Source: VXYL01 sp964348085 (GTDB lineage Bacteria > Pseudomonadota > Gammaproteobacteria > Pseudomonadales > Azotimanducaceae). Taken from it: a stretch of DNA of 64,000 nt. Location: positions 1-64,000 of the forward strand of contig CAYGBI010000013.1 in assembly GCA_964348085.1 (NCBI GenBank), written 5' to 3'. The notes beneath the pieces were generated by a model. It was not told where the DNA came from and did not search any database. It was given only the letters and a program-made list of their open reading frames with translations. How positions within the stretch are numbered: position 1 is the first letter of the stretch; each line of letters starts with the position of its first letter. Below are positions 60,128 through 64,000 of the stretch, piece by piece. Position numbers and translations under genes: made by a program.

Positions 60128-63100
60128 TTGAAGCTGGAAGATCTGCAGCCGGACTGTGTCGTCCAAGGCATCCGTGCCGGCCAGACCGCCACCGTCGTGA
60201 GCGTCAAGTGGCATGGCGCGAATGCCCTCACCCTCGTTTATCGGTTGGCGTCCGCAGGTGTCGCCGAGGAAGTGCTGTTCCGAGACGACGAGGCCCGGCT
60301 GGAGGTCGTGTCGCGGGGCCGGCGGTGGAGCTTCGACGGCGACGGGGCGCTGTACCGCCTCGTGTCGGAAGCGCAGCGGATTCGCTTCGCCCATCTGTTC
60401 GACCCAATGCTCGCGGTGCATACCTCGCTGGTGGATCCGCTGCCGCACCAGATCACGGCGGTGTACGAGGCCATGCTGCCGCGCCAGCCGTTGCGCTTCC
60501 TCCTCGCCGACGACCCCGGTGCCGGCAAGACGATCATGGCGGGCCTGCTCTTGAAGGAGTTGATCGCCAGGGGAGATGTGCAGCGGTGCCTCATCGTCTG
60601 CCCGGGCATCTTGGTCGAGCAGTGGCAGGACGAGCTCTACCGTCGGTTCGGCCTCGATTTCGAGGTCTTGACGAACGACAAGCTGGAGGCGGCGCGGACG
60701 GGCAACTGGTTCCTCGAAAACGACCTCGCCATCGCCCGTCTCGACAAGCTGGCGAGGAATGAGGATGTGCAGGCGAAGCTTGCGTCTCCGGACTGCCGCT
60801 ACGACTTGGTGATCTGCGACGAGGCGCACAAGATGTCGGCGACGTTCTTCGGCGGCGAGATCCGCTACACGAAGCGATACCGACTCGGCCAACTGCTCTC
60901 GGGGATCACGCGCCACTTCCTGCTCATGACGGCGACGCCGCACAACGGCAAGGAGGAGGATTTCCAGCTTTTCCTCGCGCTGCTGGACGGGGACCGGTTC
61001 GAGGGCCGCTTCCGCGACGGCGCGCACCGGGTCGATGTCACGGATTTGATGCGTCGGATGGTGAAGGAGAACTTGGTGAAGTTCGACGGCCGCCCGCTGT
61101 TCCCCGAGCGGATCGCCCACTCCGTGCCGTACCGGCTGACCGATGCGGAAGTCGAGCTGTACCGCGCGGTGACGGACTACGTCCGGGAAGAGTTCAACCG
61201 GGCGGAAGCGTTGCGGAACGACAGACGGGCGGGGACGGTCGGCTTTGCGCTGACCGTGCTCCAACGCCGGCTCGCCTCGTCGCCTGAAGCCATCTTCCAG
61301 TCCTTGACGCGCAGGCGCGACCGTCTTGAAGGCCGCCTGCGCGAGGTCAAGCTGACTAGGCGCGACGCCGCACTTCCCGTCGCTTCGTCCGGGTTCTCGG
61401 TCGACGCGGACGATCTCGAGTACTTGGACGACGCGCCGGAGGAGGAGGTGGAGGCTGCCGAGCGTGCAGTGCTCGACGAGGCGACGGCGGCAAGCACCAT
61501 CGCGGAGCTTGAGGCGGAGATCGAGTCGCTGCGCAGTCTCCAAGCGCTGGCGTCGAAGATCCGACGCGACGGGAGCGACACGAAGTGGGGCCAACTCTCG
61601 AAGCTGCTGTCGGCGACGCTGACGAACCAGAGGCATGGCTTTGCGCCTGCCGGTGGGACACCGGACCGCAGCGGCGGGGCGTCTCCGAATCAGAAGCTGG
61701 TTGTCTTCACCGAGCACCGCGACACGCTGAACTACCTGAGCGGTCGCATCGACACGCTACTCGGCCGGCCCGATGCGGTGGTGCGGATCCACGGCGGCAT
61801 GGGCCGGGAACAACGACGTCGCGCGCAGGAGTCGTTCCTGCACGATCCCGCTGTGCAGGTACTCCTCGCCACCGACGCCGCTGGCGAAGGGATCAACCTG
61901 CAACGGGCGCACCTGATGGTGAACTACGATCTGCCGTGGAACCCCAACCGGCTCGAGCAGCGCTTCGGGCGGATCCATCGGATCGGGCAGACGGAGGTAT
62001 GCCACCTGTGGAATCTCGTGGCGGACGAGACACGGGAAGGGGACGTCTTCCACCGGTTGTTGGAGAAGCTCGAGCAGGCGCGGCACGCCTTGGGCGGGCA
62101 GGTCTTCGACATCCTCGGAAAACTCAATTTCGACGGTCGGCCGCTCCGCGACCTGCTGGTCGAGGCGATCCGCTACGGCGACCGCCCGGAGGTGAGGGCG
62201 AGGTTGGAGCAGGTCGTAAGCGCGGCGGTGAACCGCGAGCGTTTGCAAGAGTTGATCGAGGAATCCGCTCTCGCCCACGACGCCATGGACACGAGCGGCC
62301 TAGCCCGGGCGCGCGAGGACTTGGAGCGTGCGCAGGCCCGCAGGTTGCAGCCGTTCTACATCGAGTCGTTCTTCGGCGAAGCCTTCGCCAGACTCGGCGG
62401 CACGGCCCGGGAACGGGAGAAGAGACGCTACGAAATAAGGCATGTGCCCGCGGCCGTGCGCAACCGCGGCCGCGAAATCCGTCTTGGCGACCCGGTGCTT
62501 CCGCGGTATCAGCGGATCGCCTTCGAGAAGGACCGGCTGGCCGTCCCGGGCAAGCCGCCGGCCGCGTTCGTATGTCCGGGGCATCCTCTGCTGGGCGCCG
62601 TGATCGATCTAACGCTGGAACGCTACGGCGAACTGCTGCAGCGGGGAACGGTGCTGGTGGACGAACGCGATCAAAGCGTGGCACCACGGGTGCTGTTCGC
62701 CTTGGAACATGCCATCCGAGACGGCGCAGGCCCGGCGGACGGAGACGGGGACGTGGTTTCGCAGCGGATGCTCTACGTCGAGATGAGCGCTGCCGGCGGA
62801 CGGCGACACCTGCGCAACGCCCCCTACTTGGACTACCGCCCGCTGGGAACTGACGAGCCGAACGCGGCGGACGTCCTCGCGCTGCCGGAACTGGATTGGG
62901 TGTCGCGGGAACTTGAGGAAGAGGCGCAGGGGGAGGCGATCGCCAAGATCGTCCCCGACCATGTGGCCGAGGTTCGCACGAGAAGGCGGGAGGCGGTCGC
63001 CAAGACGCGCGCTGCGGTCAAGGAAAGGCTGACCAAGGAAATCGCCCACTGGTACCACCGTGCCGAGGATCTTCGCCTGCGGGAGAAAGCGGGGCAGGCG

Positions 63101-63673
63101 GGGGCGCGCCTCAACTCGGGCGAGGCCCGTCGGCGCGCCGAGGAGCTGGAGCAGCGACTGGACGCTAGGCTGGCCCGGCTCGACAAGGAGGAGCAACTGT
63201 CGGCGTTGCCGCCCAAGTTGATCGGCGGCGCCGTGATCGTGCCCATCGGTTTGATCGCGCAGATGTGCGATAGGGTGCTCGGCAAGCCCGCGGAGACCCA
63301 GGAGTCCGCCGCCCGTGCGCGGGCCATCGTCATGGAAGTCGAGAGGAATCTCGGCTTCGAGCCGACGGACTACGAACTTGAGAAACGCGGCTACGACATC
63401 GAGAGCCGCGTGCCCGGCACCGGCAAGCTACGCTTCATCGAGGTCAAGGGCCGGGTCAGTGGCGCGGACTCGATCTCGGTGACGAGGAACGAAGTGCTCA
63501 CCGCGCTCAACGCGCCGGAAGATTACATCCTCGCCATCGTCGAGTTCCTGGACGGCGACGAGCACTGCGTCCACTACGTGCGGGAGCCGTTCGAGCAAGA
63601 ACCCGACTGGGCCGTGATCAGTTCCGACTACCGCATGGACAGACTGATCGCCCGCGCCGAGCCGCCGTCGTGA
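60128..63673 (+). CDS. SNF2-family helicase with C-terminal DUF3883-like domain
   Basis: This 1181-residue helicase starts at TTG 60128. The SNF2 motor has the P-loop LADDPGAGKTIM (about 135), the DEAH box VICDEAHKMSA, MTATPHNGKEEDFQ, and the helicase-C motifs KLVVFTEHRDTLNYL, LLATDAAGEGINLQ and QRFGRIHRIGQ. After about residue 1060 the sequence YDIESRVPGTGKLRFIEVKG matches a DUF3883-type domain; the Asp and Glu-Val-Lys pattern suggests a PD-(D/E)XK-like fold. Together with the DUF1156 gene that follows it belongs to phage-defence gene sets. The adjacent 59942-60127 holds no gene. Confidence 0.9.
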   Translation: MKLEDLQPDCVVQGIRAGQTATVVSVKWHGANALTLVYRLASAGVAEEVLFRDDEARLEVVSRGRRWSFDGDGALYRLVSEAQRIRFAHLFDPMLAVHTSLVDPLPHQITAVYEAMLPRQPLRFLLADDPGAGKTIMAGLLLKELIARGDVQRCLIVCPGILVEQWQDELYRRFGLDFEVLTNDKLEAARTGNWFLENDLAIARLDKLARNEDVQAKLASPDCRYDLVICDEAHKMSATFFGGEIRYTKRYRLGQLLSGITRHFLLMTATPHNGKEEDFQLFLALLDGDRFEGRFRDGAHRVDVTDLMRRMVKENLVKFDGRPLFPERIAHSVPYRLTDAEVELYRAVTDYVREEFNRAEALRNDRRAGTVGFALTVLQRRLASSPEAIFQSLTRRRDRLEGRLREVKLTRRDAALPVASSGFSVDADDLEYLDDAPEEEVEAAERAVLDEATAASTIAELEAEIESLRSLQALASKIRRDGSDTKWGQLSKLLSATLTNQRHGFAPAGGTPDRSGGASPNQKLVVFTEHRDTLNYLSGRIDTLLGRPDAVVRIHGGMGREQRRRAQESFLHDPAVQVLLATDAAGEGINLQRAHLMVNYDLPWNPNRLEQRFGRIHRIGQTEVCHLWNLVADETREGDVFHRLLEKLEQARHALGGQVFDILGKLNFDGRPLRDLLVEAIRYGDRPEVRARLEQVVSAAVNRERLQELIEESALAHDAMDTSGLARAREDLERAQARRLQPFYIESFFGEAFARLGGTAREREKRRYEIRHVPAAVRNRGREIRLGDPVLPRYQRIAFEKDRLAVPGKPPAAFVCPGHPLLGAVIDLTLERYGELLQRGTVLVDERDQSVAPRVLFALEHAIRDGAGPADGDGDVVSQRMLYVEMSAAGGRRHLRNAPYLDYRPLGTDEPNAADVLALPELDWVSRELEEEAQGEAIAKIVPDHVAEVRTRRREAVAKTRAAVKERLTKEIAHWYHRAEDLRLREKAGQAGARLNSGEARRRAEELEQRLDARLARLDKEEQLSALPPKLIGGAVIVPIGLIAQMCDRVLGKPAETQESAARARAIVMEVERNLGFEPTDYELEKRGYDIESRVPGTGKLRFIEVKGRVSGADSISVTRNEVLTALNAPEDYILAIVEFLDGDEHCVHYVREPFEQEPDWAVISSDYRMDRLIARAEPPS

Positions 63674-63734
63674 CTCCGCGCCGTTCCTTGACGGAGAGCG
63701 AGTGCCCTACCCAATTGCGGAGACTGCGCACGCG

Positions 63735-64000
63735 ATGACCGTTACCCGGACCAAGCTCATCGAAGTGTCGCTTCCGCTCGACGCGATCAATGCGGCGTCG
63801 GCGCGTGAGAAATCGATTCGGCACGGGCACCCGAGCACGCTGCATCTTTGGTGGGCGCGCCGCCCGCTCGCGGCGGCCCGGGCGGTGATCTTCGCGCAGA
63901 TGGTGGACGACCCGTCGGCGGTGTCGGAGGAGTTTCCGACGGCGGAGGCGCAGGAGGCGGAGCGGGAGCGGCTGTTCGAACTCCTGCGCGAGTTGGTGAG
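63735..64000 (+). CDS. DUF1156 domain DNA methylase, N-terminal part (cut by window end)
   Basis: The first 88 residues include IEVSLPLDAINAASAREKSI and RHGHPSTLHLWWARRPLAAA, the DUF1156 signature at the start of large anti-phage-associated DNA methylases. The gene runs off the window. It starts 61 bp after the helicase stop on the same strand and is probably in the same operon. Genes expected further on in comparable loci include a DUF499 ATPase and more helicase or nuclease genes. Confidence 0.85.
   Translation, partial: MTVTRTKLIEVSLPLDAINAASAREKSIRHGHPSTLHLWWARRPLAAARAVIFAQMVDDPSAVSEEFPTAEAQEAERERLFELLRELV

Noticed and set aside
59975..61717. 580-residue minus-strand open frame opposite the SNF2 helicase
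   Set aside because: It is antisense to clear helicase motifs and its translation is low-complexity Arg/Val/Gln-rich, with no family features.
1..64000. tRNA or rRNA genes and fluoride or other riboswitches
   Set aside because: No cloverleaf-like sequence, rRNA segment or known riboswitch core was recognised when reading the intergenic regions, although weak structures could be missed by eye.

Overview
The window is high-GC bacterial DNA, most likely a chromosome segment of a gammaproteobacterium. The best evidence is gene order. ftsK, lolA, rarA, crcB, serS and cysG lie on the minus strand and converge on tusD-tusC-tusB-tusE, and rlmB precedes rpsF-rpsR-rplI. Both blocks are typical of Gammaproteobacteria. 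The catabolic and secreted content (Tat-exported oxidoreductases, a haloalkane dehalogenase, an acyl-CoA dehydrogenase, a luciferase-like monooxygenase) fits an aerobic heterotroph, perhaps marine or host-associated. That last point is inference.

Layout. 1-9.6 kb: a methyltransferase remnant, an MFS transporter with exonuclease III, an alpha/beta hydrolase, a Tat-exported aldo-keto reductase homologue, an ABC exporter pair, a beta-propeller protein, a YjbR-like protein and a lipoprotein. 9.7-19.7 kb: an isoquinoline-oxidoreductase-like molybdenum hydroxylase pair, a phosphodiester-glycosidase-like lipoprotein, a luciferase-like monooxygenase, a peroxiredoxin-GST operon, an EamA transporter, DhaA and a PpiC-like/HupE-like pair. 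19.7-21.4 kb: a degenerate IS110 transposase followed by a mosaic of gene fragments. 21.4-33.6 kb: an S9 peptidase, an orphan HipA-like kinase, a ThDP enzyme, an acyl-CoA dehydrogenase, a DUF169 protein, a TPR protein and tusDCBE. 33.6-41.9 kb: the cysG-to-ftsK core block. 41.9-49.3 kb: a broken FitA-like antitoxin, a solitary C5-cytosine methyltransferase, a DUF3604 lipoprotein, a GPH-family symporter, an AlbA_2 protein and a GyrI-like protein. 49.3-58.3 kb: glyA, a Rieske protein, rlmB, an alpha-carbonic anhydrase, the Hen1-Pnkp RNA-repair pair and the rpsF-rpsR-rplI operon. 58.3-64 kb: a defence island with a Dam-like methyltransferase, a frameshifted HNH endonuclease, a SNF2 helicase with a DUF3883-like end and the start of a DUF1156 methylase cut by the window edge.

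The most unusual structure is a dispersed extragenic repeat at six loci (about 0.25, 14.5, 16.8, 24.3, 30.8 and 39.2-39.4 kb). One part is a stem-loop whose arms usually read CCGTCGGACTT / AAGTCCGACGG. The other is a box of about 55 bp containing GGCGGCTTGGGCTGGGGC and ACGGCTTTCGTGGC, bordered by CTAG. Copies abut gene ends so closely that they supply stop codons (FtsK, TPR protein, EamA transporter), a C-terminal tail (DhaA) and probably the N-terminus of LolA.

The functional systems present are tRNA 2-thiolation (tusDCBE), siroheme synthesis (cysG), RNA repair (Hen1-Pnkp) and DNA-targeting defence (58.3-64 kb). Two islands flank the conserved ribosomal operon: RNA repair between rlmB and rpsF, and defence after rplI, where dnaB is often found. 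No tRNA, rRNA or CRISPR array was seen.
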